A DNA stretch of 5,478 nucleotides, from positions 1 through 5,478 of the forward strand of contig JAKDMR010000159.1 of NCBI GenBank assembly GCA_030452275.1, read 5' to 3'. Below are positions 5,339-5,478 of this stretch, piece by piece. The translations under genes and the position numbers were made by a program. The notes below the pieces were generated by a model that did no database searches, was not told where the DNA came from, and saw only the letters and a program-made list of their open reading frames with translations. Numbering within the stretch: position 1 is the stretch's first letter; every line of letters begins with the position of its first letter. The DNA is from Candidatus Nitrosocosmicus sp. GTDB lineage: Archaea; Thermoproteota; Nitrososphaeria; Nitrososphaerales; Nitrososphaeraceae.

Positions 5339-5451
5339 GCAAAGTCTTTGCAGATCTTAAGATTTGGTTATCTCGATAAACCCTGTCGTCTGATTTATCC
5401 ATTAGACATATCTAGTTGACAACAAATGGAATGAATATTTGCTAGACGACA
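5339..5451. repeat. Cluster of inverted repeats, possible structured element
   Basis: Within about 110 nt lie several inverted repeats. GCAAAG-T-CTTTGC (5339-5351) and ATCTTAAGAT (5354-5363) are perfect palindromes. GGTTATC/GATAAACC (5366-5382) pairs with one bulged A. A nested pair has outer arms TGTCGTCT (5384-5391) and AGACGACA (5444-5451), and inner arms TCCATT (5398-5403) and AATGGA (5425-5430). The density suggests a structured RNA or a multi-site regulatory region, but the sequence is AT-rich and short palindromes arise by chance. Confidence 0.35.
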
Positions 5452-5478
5452 ATACTCGAGTTAGATTGAAAAATACAA

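Larger units (their letters stand above)
4927..5478. other. Gene-free 3' stretch
   Basis: These 552 nt carry no open frame over about 25 codons inside the window on either strand. The minus-strand frame entering at 5478 stays open only about 24 codons. There are TATA-like stretches at about 5005-5016 (CATATATAATTA) and 5282-5297 (GTATATATTTAATAAT), a T7 run near 5118-5124, and the inverted repeats listed separately. No tRNA-like cloverleaf or known RNA family was recognised. It may hold an unannotated small RNA or be plain spacer, which long thaumarchaeal intergenic regions often are. Confidence 0.55.

Noticed and set aside
5331..5402. 23-codon minus-strand frame starting MDKSDD
   Set aside because: Very short and coincident with the palindrome cluster; no promoter at a convincing distance and no family.
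5404..5478. Minus-strand frame open from the window edge to a TAA near 5404
   Set aside because: About 24 codons with no recognisable C-terminal motif; it could be the end of an outside gene, but nothing supports that.
1..5478. CRISPR array, tRNA, rRNA or insertion sequence
   Set aside because: No regularly spaced direct repeats, no cloverleaf, no rRNA-like conserved blocks, and no transposase motifs on either strand.

Overview
The window is AT-rich and reads as genomic DNA of an ammonia-oxidising thaumarchaeon (Nitrososphaeria), perhaps close to Nitrosocosmicus. This placement is inferred from the gene families: a thaumarchaeal-style SpoVT/AbrB protein, a proteasome-like Ntn hydrolase, and a paired small membrane protein and double winged-helix regulator. 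It also rests on low GC, roughly 75% coding density, TTG/GTG starts, no convincing Shine-Dalgarno sites, and TATA-like boxes about 27-29 nt before several start codons, as expected for leaderless archaeal mRNAs. No database search was possible.

Layout. (1) Positions 1-868, minus strand: a two-gene operon of an AbrB-type DNA-binding protein followed 2 nt later by a proteasome-like Ntn hydrolase. The hydrolase frame is broken by a TAA at 60-62, yet the same frame continues with family-like residues to the window edge. (2) 869-1203: gene-free, with a long imperfect inverted repeat. (3) 1204-2171, plus strand: a four-helix membrane protein whose stop overlaps (ATGA) the start of a double winged-helix regulator, probably a membrane sensor/regulator pair. 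(4) 2357-2800, plus strand: a stand-alone all-alpha (dimeric-type) dUTPase. (5) 2847-3245, minus strand: an unrecognised beta-rich 132-residue protein, convergent with the dUTPase. (6) 3443-4926, plus strand: a GNAT acetyltransferase overlapping (GTGA) a metal-dependent amidohydrolase. (7) 4927-5478: no gene, but a perfect 17-nt palindrome and a cluster of inverted repeats.

The two 4-nt stop/start overlaps and the 2-nt gap imply translational coupling in three gene pairs. The most distinctive points are the interrupted Ntn hydrolase, and the GNAT protein: it resembles the N-terminal half of bacterial GNAT/carbon-nitrogen-hydrolase fusion proteins but here stands alone and is coupled to an unrelated hydrolase. 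No CRISPR array, tRNA, rRNA or insertion sequence was found.
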